Positions 8,282 to 16,788 of a stretch of 64,000 nucleotides of DNA are shown piece after piece. The stretch lies in contig NZ_PNXY01000007.1 in NCBI RefSeq assembly GCF_002879865.1, positions 1 through 64,000 of the forward strand. The letters run 5' to 3'. Position 1 is the stretch's first letter; each line of letters opens with the position of its first letter. Below the pieces are notes generated by a model. It saw nothing but the letters and a program-made list of their open reading frames with translations. It did no database searches and had not been told where the DNA came from. The position numbers and the translations under genes are program-made. The DNA comes from Paraburkholderia rhynchosiae. Lineage in GTDB: Bacteria > Pseudomonadota > Gammaproteobacteria > Burkholderiales > Burkholderiaceae.

Positions 8282-9160
8282 ATGAGACCTTATCTTCCGC
8301 TTAATGCACTGCGCGCCTTCGAATCGTCCGCGCGGCACTTAAGTTTTACCCGCGCGGCGCTCGAACTGAACGTCACGCAGGCCGCTGTCAGTCAGCAGGT
8401 CAGAATGCTGGAGGAGCGTCTCGGCACCACGCTATTCAGGCGTCTGCCGCGCGGCCTCGCGATGACCGACGAAGGCCTCGCGCTGCGTCCCGTGCTGACC
8501 GACGCGTTCGATCGCATCGAAGCCGTGCTCAAGCAATTCGAAGGCGGCCATTTTCATGAAGTATTGACGGTCGGCGTAGTGGGCACGTTCGCGGTCGGCT
8601 GGCTGATGCCGCGGCTCAAATCGTTTCGCGACGCGCATCCGTTTGTCGAATTGCGGCTTCTGACCAACAACAACCTGGTCGATCTCGCCACTGAGGGTCT
8701 CGACTTCGCGATCCGCTTCGGCGACGGCACGTGGCCCGGTTCACTCGCCACGCGGTTGCTCGATGCGCCGCTTACGCTGCTATGCACGCCTGGAATTGCC
8801 GCGCGATTGTCGAAGCCCGCAGATCTCGTGGCCGAAACGCTATTGCGTTCGTATCGCGCCGACGACTGGATCAACTGGTTCGCAGCCGCAGGCATCGCAC
8901 CGCGACCGATTCGCGGGCCGATATTCGACTCGTCGCGGTTGATGGTGGAAGCGGCCATGCAAGGCGCGGGCGTCGCGCTCGCGCCCGCACTGATGTTCGA
9001 TCACGAGATCGACACGGGGCGCCTCGTGCGTCCGTTCGATATCGAAGTGCAGGCGGGCAGTTACTGGCTGACATGGCTGAAGGGCAAACCGATGACGTCC
9101 GCGATGCGGCTGTTCAGTCAGTGGCTCGTCAACGAGGCCACTGCACAGACGGCGAGCTAG
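8282..9160 (+). CDS. LysR-family regulator, AmpR/PenR type
   Basis: 292 aa. The N-terminal motif L-P-L-N-A-L-R-A-F-E-x-S-A-R-H-L-S-F-T-R and the HTH (A-A-L-E-L-N-V-T-Q-A-A-V-S-Q-Q-V) are typical of AmpR/GcvA-like LysR proteins. The effector domain runs from about residue 90. Its divergent partner is the class A beta-lactamase, so it most likely controls that gene. Confidence 0.88.
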   Translation: MRPYLPLNALRAFESSARHLSFTRAALELNVTQAAVSQQVRMLEERLGTTLFRRLPRGLAMTDEGLALRPVLTDAFDRIEAVLKQFEGGHFHEVLTVGVVGTFAVGWLMPRLKSFRDAHPFVELRLLTNNNLVDLATEGLDFAIRFGDGTWPGSLATRLLDAPLTLLCTPGIAARLSKPADLVAETLLRSYRADDWINWFAAAGIAPRPIRGPIFDSSRLMVEAAMQGAGVALAPALMFDHEIDTGRLVRPFDIEVQAGSYWLTWLKGKPMTSAMRLFSQWLVNEATAQTAS

Positions 9161-9408
9161 CAAAGGCTCGCACGACGATGGCCGTTCATCGCGGGACGTT
9201 CGGCTTGTTGCGGAAACACGTTCCATGAGCCATCGTCGTGACGAAAGAAGAAGATTGACAGCAAGCCGCTCGGACGCAGTGCTTCAACACGCACAAAACG
9301 CTGATGCGAGGCGCGGTGGCAAAACTCCACGACACGTGCGGGCATCGACGGGGTAGGTGCGAGCCATTTGTCGACGGCCCAGTGCAAGGTCTTTTCAGCG
9401 GTGGCCAT
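9157..9408 (-). CDS. Small protein of unknown function
   Basis: 83 aa from the ATG at 9408, preceded by GAGGAGAA. No signal peptide or TM is visible; there is a run F-F-F-R-H-D-D-G-S-W in the middle and a basic tail. It lies 52 bp after the LRAT-type gene on the same strand, so the two are probably co-transcribed. It overlaps the LysR gene end by 4 bp, tail to tail. Family not recognised. Confidence 0.6.
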   Translation of the reverse strand: MATAEKTLHWAVDKWLAPTPSMPARVVEFCHRASHQRFVRVEALRPSGLLSIFFFRHDDGSWNVFPQQAERPAMNGHRRASLC

Positions 9409-9460
9409 GATGTTCTCCTCGATTCCGTTACGCTTGAATATCCGGGTTCGGTGCAGTGAA

Positions 9461-9955
9461 TCACGCAAACTGGGCTGCAACGCGGCCGCCCTTTACGCCG
9501 CTTTCGACGAATGCCTTCACGAGACACATCAGCACGTGCATGCCGGTACGCGGATGACGCAAGCTGCAATGCACCTGTTCGCTGCGGCTTTCGCCGAGCA
9601 GCACCCACGCACAAAAGTGTTCGCAGTTGTTGGTCAGCAGGCGATAACGGTTTTCGCCAAGACGTGAACGAGCGCGGCACACGGCCTCTTCGCCGATGTA
9701 GCGTGCGCAGGGCGTCGCACGAATCGACAGCGGATGACCGGCCGCGAAGCGGTCCAGTTCGACTTCTTCGACCGGGCCGCGATGCGCCGAACCCGCAAAG
9801 CCCGCGTAATGAACCACGCGGCCGTTGCCCACATAAATGCCGTGATGTTCATAGCCGCTGCGGGCCGAGACGAGATGTGCGCCGATCGGCAAGTCGATCG
9901 TGGATGCCTGTTCACCGCCGGCTTCACTGCTCGTCTGAAGAAGGTTCGTGTTCAT
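9461..9955 (-). CDS. LRAT/NlpC-P60-like thiol protein
   Basis: 164 aa. The LRAT-domain signature is complete: H37-H38-G-I-Y-V-G-N-G-R-V-V-H49-Y near the N-terminus and N-C111-E-H-F-C further on. In the family the His and the Cys form the active site of an acyltransferase, thioesterase or peptidase. There is no signal peptide, so it should act in the cytoplasm. GAGG precedes the start. A sigma-54-like element lies 43 bp upstream, the same promoter class as the adjacent GG-leader peptides, hinting that it belongs to that system, perhaps acylating or processing a peptide (inference). Confidence 0.8.
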   Translation of the reverse strand: MNTNLLQTSSEAGGEQASTIDLPIGAHLVSARSGYEHHGIYVGNGRVVHYAGFAGSAHRGPVEEVELDRFAAGHPLSIRATPCARYIGEEAVCRARSRLGENRYRLLTNNCEHFCAWVLLGESRSEQVHCSLRHPRTGMHVLMCLVKAFVESGVKGGRVAAQFA

Positions 9956-9996
9956 GGCTGGCCTCGTTTTGTTTCCAACACTGTTGCGAGGTCTTT

Positions 9997-10012
9997 TGCA
10001 TCATTCGGGCCA
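9997..10012 (-). promoter_or_regulatory. Weak sigma-54-like promoter for LRAT gene
   Basis: On the minus strand it reads TGGCCCGAATGATGCA. GG and GC are spaced by the required 10 nt, and two positions deviate from TGGCAC-N5-TTGCA. The -12 GC is about 43 nt from the start codon. Confidence 0.45.
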
Positions 10013-10365
10013 TGTGCGTAAAGCCCTTTGTTTACGGGGCTTCCAGAGAAACTCGGGGACTTTTCTGGGCGCCTGTGTGGGCCATGAACCGACAGAAATC
10101 ACGTCGATGTGTTGGCGCGCGCCGATCTTTTCATGTCGCGACCCAAGGCGGTTGAGAATGCCTTTATAGCGCTCGGTAACCGGCGCCAATAACGGTGGCG
10201 GCAAGACTATTGGCAATGTGTTGGGCATCGCACCGGTTCAAGCGCGCACTTGTTGGCTGCGGCCCGACCTATCGAGTTGCGCGCCACGTTGCACGGCAAG
10301 CAGGAATGCGCCGAACCCCCGACCAGTCAACGCGTTGCGAAAGAACGCCGACGCGGCGCGCAAAT

Positions 10366-10381
10366 TGGCATAGCACTTGCA
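10366..10381 (+). promoter_or_regulatory. Sigma-54 promoter for GG-peptide/PP2C operon
   Basis: TGGCATAGCACTTGCA has GG and GC exactly 10 nt apart and only T for C at the sixth position compared with TGGCAC-N5-TTGCA. It is nearly identical, including flanks, to the site at 30490-30505. The ATG follows 61 nt after the -12 element. Confidence 0.8.
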
Positions 10382-10441
10382 CCATCCCGTCCAGATCCTT
10401 TAAAACCGCGCGCGTTGCGCACGCGGCAACCGGAGAACGAA

Positions 10442-10729
10442 ATGGCTTCTATTTCTGTGCACGACCTTTCGCTCAACCTCGCGCTTGACCGTAAAGCGAT
10501 GGCGGCAATCCGCGGCGGCGGCGGAGCGCCCTGGGTGTATGGCTGGATTCAACCGTATGTACGGGAAACCCCGAGCATTGGACCGGTCGTCAACCTGTAC
10601 GAGGTGTCCAACAACTTCTATGCTAACCAGATGATCAACCAGTTCCAGTCGGTCGACGTGCGCAATACCGGCGCGAACTCGAACATCAGTGTCTCTCCTG
10701 ACGCACGTAGCAGAAACGATATGGTGTAG
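10442..10729 (+). CDS. GG-leader peptide 1
   Basis: 95 aa. The leader of 26 residues ends A-M-A-A-I-R-G-G, matching the other peptide precursors here; cleavage after G-G would release a 69-residue product beginning G-G-A-P-W-V-Y. The product is rich in Asn, Gln, Tyr and Val and has no Cys. Its C-terminal part (A-N-Q-M-I ... V-D-V-R-N) aligns loosely with A-T-Q-L-I ... V-N-I-Q-N in peptides 2 and 3. It is the first gene behind a sigma-54 promoter and is followed after 5 nt by the PP2C phosphatase. Likely exported by the C39 ABC transporter at 12.9-16 kb. Activity unknown. Confidence 0.8.
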   Translation: MASISVHDLSLNLALDRKAMAAIRGGGGAPWVYGWIQPYVRETPSIGPVVNLYEVSNNFYANQMINQFQSVDVRNTGANSNISVSPDARSRNDMV

Positions 10730-10734
10730 CCGTT

Positions 10735-11505
10735 GTGACCTGCGCGAGCCAATTTCGATGGACGTCGTCCGCGCGTTCCGACGCGGGACGCGTGCGTGAC
10801 ATCAACGAAGATGCCTGCCTCGACCAGTCCGCTCTCGGACGCTGGGCCGTCGCCGACGGCATGGGCGGGCACGCGGTCGGCGATCTCGCGAGCCGCCTCG
10901 TGATCGACGCACTGAAACGGCTCGCGCCGCCCGTCAGCATGAAGGCGTTTATCGCGGACGCACGCGCGCATTTGCAGGTGGCCAATCGTCAGTTGAGAGA
11001 GGAAGCCGCGCGCCGCCAGGTACAGCGCATCGGCAGCACGGTCATCGTGCTGCTTGCGTGCGACCGCTTCTGCGGCTACGTATGGGCCGGCGACAGCCGC
11101 CTCTATCTCGTTCGCGACGGACAACTACGCCAGCTCACGCGCGACCATAGCCAGGTAGAAGCGCTGAAATCGCTGGGCGTACTGACTGACGAAGAAGCGC
11201 GGCATCATCCGGCGCAGCATATGATCACCCGCGCCGTCGGCGCAACGGACCTGCTCGAACTCGACGACGACGCGATAGAAGTCGCCGACCGTGACGTCTT
11301 TCTGCTTTGCAGCGACGGGCTGAGCAATGAGGTCAGCGAGGAAGACATGCTTTCCGTGTTGACCGCGACGGCGCATGGCAACGCGTCGGATCAACTGGTG
11401 AAGCTGGCATTGGAGCGCGGCGGCCGCGACAATATCACAGCGGTCGTCGTGCGCGCCGAAGATCCTTATGCCGCCGATAAAACGCTGTTGAACCCCGCAC
11501 CGTGA
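10735..11505 (+). CDS. PP2C-type Ser/Thr protein phosphatase
   Basis: 256 aa from a GTG start 5 nt after the peptide 1 stop, suggesting translational coupling; no separate ribosome-binding site is evident. Bacterial PP2C metal-binding motifs are in order: S-D-A-G-R-V-R-D-I-N-E-D, D-G-M-G-G-H, G-S-T-V, W-A-G-D-S-R, C-S-D-G-L, G-G-R-D-N-I-T. It is cytoplasmic, with no TM. It would remove phosphate from Ser/Thr; its natural counterpart is the kinase at 26.7-28.9 kb, with the double-FHA protein as a phospho-reader. Co-transcription with an exported peptide makes it a likely feedback or off-switch (inference). Confidence 0.9.
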   Translation: MTCASQFRWTSSARSDAGRVRDINEDACLDQSALGRWAVADGMGGHAVGDLASRLVIDALKRLAPPVSMKAFIADARAHLQVANRQLREEAARRQVQRIGSTVIVLLACDRFCGYVWAGDSRLYLVRDGQLRQLTRDHSQVEALKSLGVLTDEEARHHPAQHMITRAVGATDLLELDDDAIEVADRDVFLLCSDGLSNEVSEEDMLSVLTATAHGNASDQLVKLALERGGRDNITAVVVRAEDPYAADKTLLNPAP

Positions 11506-11540
11506 ATCCGATTGGCTTCTTCTAAATAGGCGCGGTCGCC

Positions 11541-12902
11541 TTATGCGTCGCCTTCGTCGTCGTCGCGCTCATCCGCGCCGTTCGTGTTCGACGCCGGCAT
11601 ATTGCGGTTGCGGAAGTCCTTCGAATGCAAGCCGTGTTTTTTCAGCAGCATTTGCAGATGCGAGCGGTTCATGTCGATACGCCGCGCCAATTCCGCGACC
11701 GTGCCGTTGACCTCGCGCAGCCCACGTTCCAGAAAAGCTTTCTCGGCGTCATCGCTTGCGGCGCGCTTTGCGTCGCTTAGCGACATAAGGTTCGCCACGC
11801 TGATGGGTTGCTGGCCGGTGGCACTCATGCCGCCTTGCAATGCCGCCACCGATCCGGGCGCGGCCGGCCGCATATCCGTGGGGAGATGCTCGATGTCCGC
11901 CATATCGCCGGCGAGACACGAGATGCGATACATCACGTTGCGCAACTCACGGATATTGCCGGGATACGCGTAGTTGAGCAGAAAGTCCCGCAAACGCGGC
12001 GTCAATCTGACGGGTCTGCGCTTGAGCGTGCCGGCGGATTCATCGCCGAACCATGCGATCAGCAGCGGAATTTCATCGCGCCGTTCGCGCAGCGGCGGCA
12101 GCGTCACATGAATCACGCTAAGCCGGTAGAACAGGTCCTCGCGGAACTTGCCTTCTTCGCTGAGCTTGCGCAGGTTGCGATTCGTTGCCGCGACAATGCG
12201 CGTATCGACCGCAATCGTTTCGTCCGATCCTACGCGCTGAATCTCGTGTGCTTCCAGTACGCGCAGCAGCTTGACCTGGCCCGCGAGCGGCAGTTCGCCG
12301 ATTTCGTCGAGAAAAATGGTACCTGTATGCGCGCTTTCGAATTTCCCTTTGCGATCGTTCGAGGCACCCGTAAACGCGCCCTTGCGGTGACCGAACAATT
12401 CCGACTCCAAGAGATTGTCGGGAATCGCGCCGCAGTTCACGGAGATAAACGGCTTGTCCGCACGCGAGCCGTTGGCGTGAATCACTTTCGCCATCAGTTC
12501 CTTGCCGGTGCCGCTTTCACCGTCGATCAGAACAGGCAAATCGGTGGGCGCAGCTTTCTCGGCAATCTCGAGCGATTCCAGCAAGCGCGGATTGTCGCCG
12601 AACGTCCCTTCGAAAATGAAACTGCGCTCGAGCAGCGCCTGTCGGCGCGCACCGCGTGATTGCTGGGCACGATGTTCCGGCTCCGCGGCCACCGCGGCCT
12701 GCACGAAGCGCTCCTTATGCGAAAGCTGCATGACTTCGTCACGTAGGGACGTGGCTTGCCTGAGCAGTTTGTCAATGTCCGTGCGTTCCAGCCGCGACGA
12801 CCAGCGCAGCGTCGAACGCAGAATTTCGATCCGCTCGATCAAGCCCGCATAGGAAATCGCCGGACTGATGTCTTCAATCTGGTCGAGTATCTTCATCATC
12901 AC
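11541..12902 (-). CDS. Sigma-54 activator (bEBP) without receiver domain
   Basis: 453 aa. An N-terminal helical region (1-95) with no recognisable sensor precedes the AAA+ domain: Walker A G-E-S-G-T-G-K-E (128-135), sigma-54 contact loop G-A-F-T-G-A (175-180), Walker B T-I-F-L-D-E (195-200). A Fis-type HTH is near 405-430 ([16 protein letters not shown]), followed by an acidic tail. It is the last gene of the exporter operon, overlapping the ABC gene by 4 nt. It is the obvious candidate to drive the sigma-54 promoters of the peptide genes. Lack of a receiver suggests control by protein interaction or phosphorylation outside a two-component pathway. Confidence 0.9.
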   Translation of the reverse strand: MMMKILDQIEDISPAISYAGLIERIEILRSTLRWSSRLERTDIDKLLRQATSLRDEVMQLSHKERFVQAAVAAEPEHRAQQSRGARRQALLERSFIFEGTFGDNPRLLESLEIAEKAAPTDLPVLIDGESGTGKELMAKVIHANGSRADKPFISVNCGAIPDNLLESELFGHRKGAFTGASNDRKGKFESAHTGTIFLDEIGELPLAGQVKLLRVLEAHEIQRVGSDETIAVDTRIVAATNRNLRKLSEEGKFREDLFYRLSVIHVTLPPLRERRDEIPLLIAWFGDESAGTLKRRPVRLTPRLRDFLLNYAYPGNIRELRNVMYRISCLAGDMADIEHLPTDMRPAAPGSVAALQGGMSATGQQPISVANLMSLSDAKRAASDDAEKAFLERGLREVNGTVAELARRIDMNRSHLQMLLKKHGLHSKDFRNRNMPASNTNGADERDDDEGDA

Positions 12903-15900
12903 GCACTCAGTTGTTTCTGAACCAGTTGGTAGTACATGCCACCACGCTGGATCAGTTCATCGTGACGCCCCTGCTCGACAATCGCGCCTTCGTAGAGGAC
13001 CAGAATCTTGTCGGCACGCATGATCGTGCTCAGCCGATGCGCGATGATCACCGCCGTGCGGCCCTTGAGGATGTCGTGCATATTGCCGAGGATATTGCTT
13101 TCCGACTGCGAATCGAGTGCCGACGTAGCTTCATCGAATACCAGCAGGCGCGGATCGTGATACAACGCCCGCGCAATGCACAGCCGCTGAATCTGCCCGC
13201 CCGACAAACCGATTCCGCGCTCGCCGACGATCTGTTCGTAGCCGAGTGGCATCTTGCTGATAAACGCATGGGCGTCGGCCATCTTCGCGACTTCCTCGAT
13301 ACGCCGCCGGTCGGGCGCGTCGTCGCCGCTTGCAATGTTCTCGGCAATCGTGCCGGAGAAAAGCAGATTGCTTTGCATCACGTAGCCGATTTGCGCGCGG
13401 TAATAGGCTTTGTCGACCACGCCGAGATCGTAACCGTCGATCGACATCTTGCCTTCACTCGGTGCATAGAACCCCACCAGCAACTTCGCGAGCGTCGTCT
13501 TGCCCGAGCCGCTGCGACCGACAATCGCCACCAGTTCGCCCGGCTTGATGTCGAAGCTGATGTTCTCCAGCACGTAGGCAGAATCGTTGTCGCCGTAACG
13601 GAAGTAGACACCGCTGAAGCTTATTTCGCCCTGCAACTCCGGCAGCATCACGCGTGACGGCAAATCTTGCGGTCTTTGCTCGGGCTCGATGTCGAGCACA
13701 TCGCCGAGGCGCTCCATCGCGACGCCCGCGTCGTTCAGCATGCTCCACAAGCCAACGAGTCCCATCAAAGGACCCAACACGCTGCCCATGAACGCATTAA
13801 ACGCGATCAACTGTCCGATTGTCATTTCGCGCGCGAGTACGAGATTCGCGCCGACCCACAGAATCGCAATCGTCGTGGCGGCATTCAGCAATTGGCTGCC
13901 GAGTCCAACGAGAATACTGAATGCGTGCGCCCGATACTGCACTTCAAGCGCTTTCGCATACTTCTTTTCCCAGCGCAAACGCACGGGCCGCTCGATGCCC
14001 ATGCCCTTGACGGTCTCGACACCGGCAAGCGCTTCCATCAGGAAAGACTTCGAATCGGTCGACGCGGTGAAAACCTCGCGCGCATAGTTCTTGATCTTCG
14101 GCGTGGCCAGCGCGGTCAGCGCCATGATCGGAATGACAAAGCCGATCAGCACGAGAGTCATCTTCACGTTGTAGACGAACATGATCGTGAAGTAGATAAA
14201 CACCATCAGCAGGTTGAGCGCCGTGGTCACCGTGGATTCGGTGAGAAACGCCCGGATGGTCTGGTTCTCCTGAAAGCGCGCGAAAATATCGCCGGTTTTG
14301 CGCTTCGCAAAGAACGAAAACGGCAACGACAGTGTGTGCTTGAAGAACTGCGACATCATCGCGAAGTCCATGTTGCGGACCATGAAATTGGCGAGATACG
14401 CGCGAATCGACGACATCAGTTGCGAGAACACATTGGCAATAATGAGCCCGCCTATCAGCAGATGCAGCAAGCTGACGTTCTGATGCACGATCACACCGTC
14501 CAGAATGTTCTGGATGATCAACGGCGGTATCACCCCCAACACCTGAATCACGAATGTGGCGAGAAAAAGGTGGCCGAGAATTTTCTTGTACGGCGTGAGG
14601 TAGCCGACAAACCGTATCCACGGCGAACGGGCCGCCGACATCTGCATCAAATGCGGGCCGCCCGTAAACAGCAGGCAAGTGCCGCTCCAACCACGTTCGA
14701 AGTCTTCGACGGTCAATTTCCGGAAGCCGAGCGCTGGGTCCGCGACCCACACATACTCACTGGAGAGCCCATACACCACGACATAGTGATAGCCCTCCCA
14801 ATGCACGATGAAGGGCAAATCGAAACCACGCAGCGAATCGAACGTGCATTGCACGCCGCGCGCGGTAAATCCGAGCGACTCGCCCGCGCGCGCGAGACTA
14901 TCGAGCGTGGCGCCTTGCGTCGTCACGTTCGCGAGTTCGCGCAATTTGCCGAGCGTCATCGGAATACTGTAGTGACGGCACACCATCGCGAGGCATGCCG
15001 CACCGCAATCCATTTCTTCGGCCTGTTCGACCAGCGCGAAGCGCTTGATCACTTTCTCGCCGAATTCAGGTTTGCTCTGCAAATCGAGCATCAGCGGTAA
15101 CTTGCGGCGTTGTTCGAGCCGCTTTTGCCGCTGCAATTCGCGGTCGCCGTAACGAATGCGCTCATCCAGTACTTCGCGCAGTTTGGGATTACGTTCGAGG
15201 ATAAAATGAACCGTGCGCTCCGGAATCACCAGAAGCCGCGTATCCGTCGACGCAATCACCGAAGCCATTTGCTCCTGACGCATCAAGCACGCTTTCTCGC
15301 CGAATATCTCGCCTTCGCCGAGCGTGGCAAGCGTATACTCTCGTCCCTCTTCACGCCGGACGATGCGTACCTCGCCATGACGCACGACGTATAGGCGGCG
15401 GTCGTCACGTGCGTCCTGCTTGAGAATTTCCTTGCCTGCGGCCACGCGTTTGACGCCGACACTGCGCACGTATTCTTCGAGCTCAGCCTTATTCAGTTTG
15501 CCCCGTAAATCGAATAACTGCGCGACAAAGCCGCCCGCCGAATTGATCGCCACATAGCTCGCGACAAAAGCGAGCGCCGCCTGGTTGCCGCCCATCACAG
15601 GCTCGATCGCGGCGCGCGGAATGAACAGCAACTCCGTTTTCGCCGACGCCCGCACCGACGCTTCATGTACATACGTCCGCAGCATCGCAATGTCGGCGAA
15701 GATCTCACCCGACTTGCGCACGCCCATACTGGTTTCCTTGCCGTGTTCTTCGACAAAGATGCGTACCGAGCCCGAGCGAATCACGTACAAACCATCGGCG
15801 GTCTCGCCTGCGGAGCACACCGTTTCGCCGAATGAATAGAAGCGTGCTTGCGCATATTCGGCAAGACGCTCGATTTCATCGCGCGAGAAAGGCGACAGTA

Positions 15901-15955
15901 TTTCCACCGAGGCGAGAAACTCGGCGGCGGATGGCGCGGTCTGGGGTGCATCCAT
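12899..15955 (-). CDS. Peptidase-C39 ABC exporter with two cNMP-binding domains
   Basis: 1018 aa, far longer than a usual C39 exporter of about 700 aa. Residues 15-130 and 165-275 are two cyclic-nucleotide-binding-like domains. Residues 300-430 are a C39 peptidase with motif Q311...D-C317-G-A-A-C, H390 and D406, so it looks active. TM region about 445-735; ATPase 770-1018 with Walker A G-R-S-G-S-G-K-T (813-820), L-S-G-G-Q (917-921), F-D-E (940-942) and H973. It should cleave leaders after G-G and pump the peptide across the inner membrane. Upstream are PPIase and HlyD, downstream the sigma-54 activator. The cNMP domains suggest gating by a nucleotide or by another cytoplasmic signal; binding residues were not verified. 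Confidence 0.93.
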   Translation of the reverse strand: MDAPQTAPSAAEFLASVEILSPFSRDEIERLAEYAQARFYSFGETVCSAGETADGLYVIRSGSVRIFVEEHGKETSMGVRKSGEIFADIAMLRTYVHEASVRASAKTELLFIPRAAIEPVMGGNQAALAFVASYVAINSAGGFVAQLFDLRGKLNKAELEEYVRSVGVKRVAAGKEILKQDARDDRRLYVVRHGEVRIVRREEGREYTLATLGEGEIFGEKACLMRQEQMASVIASTDTRLLVIPERTVHFILERNPKLREVLDERIRYGDRELQRQKRLEQRRKLPLMLDLQSKPEFGEKVIKRFALVEQAEEMDCGAACLAMVCRHYSIPMTLGKLRELANVTTQGATLDSLARAGESLGFTARGVQCTFDSLRGFDLPFIVHWEGYHYVVVYGLSSEYVWVADPALGFRKLTVEDFERGWSGTCLLFTGGPHLMQMSAARSPWIRFVGYLTPYKKILGHLFLATFVIQVLGVIPPLIIQNILDGVIVHQNVSLLHLLIGGLIIANVFSQLMSSIRAYLANFMVRNMDFAMMSQFFKHTLSLPFSFFAKRKTGDIFARFQENQTIRAFLTESTVTTALNLLMVFIYFTIMFVYNVKMTLVLIGFVIPIMALTALATPKIKNYAREVFTASTDSKSFLMEALAGVETVKGMGIERPVRLRWEKKYAKALEVQYRAHAFSILVGLGSQLLNAATTIAILWVGANLVLAREMTIGQLIAFNAFMGSVLGPLMGLVGLWSMLNDAGVAMERLGDVLDIEPEQRPQDLPSRVMLPELQGEISFSGVYFRYGDNDSAYVLENISFDIKPGELVAIVGRSGSGKTTLAKLLVGFYAPSEGKMSIDGYDLGVVDKAYYRAQIGYVMQSNLLFSGTIAENIASGDDAPDRRRIEEVAKMADAHAFISKMPLGYEQIVGERGIGLSGGQIQRLCIARALYHDPRLLVFDEATSALDSQSESNILGNMHDILKGRTAVIIAHRLSTIMRADKILVLYEGAIVEQGRHDELIQRGGMYYQLVQKQLSA

Positions 15956-15998
15956 ATGCTTGCGGACCTCGGTTCAGCTTCTGATTGTTTTCGCCCGG

Positions 15999-16751
15999 CT
16001 AGCGCGCTTCGATCACATGTTCTTGCGCGCGCGCAATCAACCAGCTTTCGCGCAAGAGCCGTCTGACTTCGCCAGCCACATCGGCGTCTAGCGTCGCGGG
16101 ATATTTGGCCGTCACCGCGAAGATCTCGAAGCACGAACGATCCGCCGATGGAAACGGCCCAAGCAGATCGCCCACCGCCGCATTGAAGATCTTCGCTTCA
16201 ATGTCGGGCTTCAACGAGCCGCGCAGCACTTTGCCGATCACGCCACCGGCCTCGCGCGTATCGGCGATTGAATGCTCGCGCGCCATGTCGGCGAAACTAT
16301 CGGGATCGTCGCGCAGATACGAGATCATTTCCTTCGCCTTGCCCTCGCTATCGAGCACGATGTGGCTGACTTCGATTGCATCGAACTTCGGCGAATTCAG
16401 CGCGAAGTAGTCCCTCACCGCGGATTCGTTGCCGACCTCTTCGAGCATCTTCTCCTGATACAGCCCGTCGGTAATAAACTCCTCGAATTCGTCGAGGCTG
16501 ACATTGAGCACGTCGAGGTACTGGTTCATATCCGTCGCACGATGCAGGCCTCGCACACGGCGGAACTGGTCGGCACGCTCCTGGATCTCTTCTGCAGTCA
16601 CGGCAATGCCCTGCTTCTTCGCCGCGTGCACGGTCAGCTTGTCGCGCACAATCTGCTCGATCAGGCTTTCGAACTGGCCGGTCAGTTTCAGAAGACGAAT
16701 AAATTCGGCCACGTCCACGACTTCGTCATCGATTCGCACTATCGCGGTCAT
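15999..16751 (-). CDS. Parvulin-type peptidyl-prolyl isomerase, cytoplasmic
   Basis: 250 aa. The N-terminal half is SurA-N-like helical (residues 10-115). A rotamase domain follows at about 118-215 with E-V-S-H-I-V-L, S-F-A-D-M-A-R-E-H-S and G-G-V-I-G-K-V-L-R-G. Unlike SurA/PpiC it has no signal peptide. It lies 43 bp before the ABC exporter and 37 bp after HlyD in one operon. Parvulin-like proteins recur beside leader-peptide export systems. A chaperone for the peptides or exporter before secretion is the simplest role (inference). Confidence 0.8.
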   Translation of the reverse strand: MTAIVRIDDEVVDVAEFIRLLKLTGQFESLIEQIVRDKLTVHAAKKQGIAVTAEEIQERADQFRRVRGLHRATDMNQYLDVLNVSLDEFEEFITDGLYQEKMLEEVGNESAVRDYFALNSPKFDAIEVSHIVLDSEGKAKEMISYLRDDPDSFADMAREHSIADTREAGGVIGKVLRGSLKPDIEAKIFNAAVGDLLGPFPSADRSCFEIFAVTAKYPATLDADVAGEVRRLLRESWLIARAQEHVIEAR

Positions 16752-16788
16752 GTTGTCCGCTCCTTTGGTTGATGTGTGATCCGCGCGG

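Larger units (their letters stand above)
9956..10441. other. Divergent regulatory region, 486 bp
   Basis: It holds no credible gene but two sigma-54-type elements: a weak one toward the LRAT gene (9997-10012) and a near-consensus one toward the peptide gene (10366-10381). A single GTTGGCTGC at 10252-10260 matches one arm of the inverted repeat at 23187-23219. Confidence 0.6.

Noticed and set aside
13667..15100. 477-codon plus-strand frame
   Set aside because: Shadow of the ABC exporter gene; composition rich in His/Arg/Asp as usual for antisense frames.
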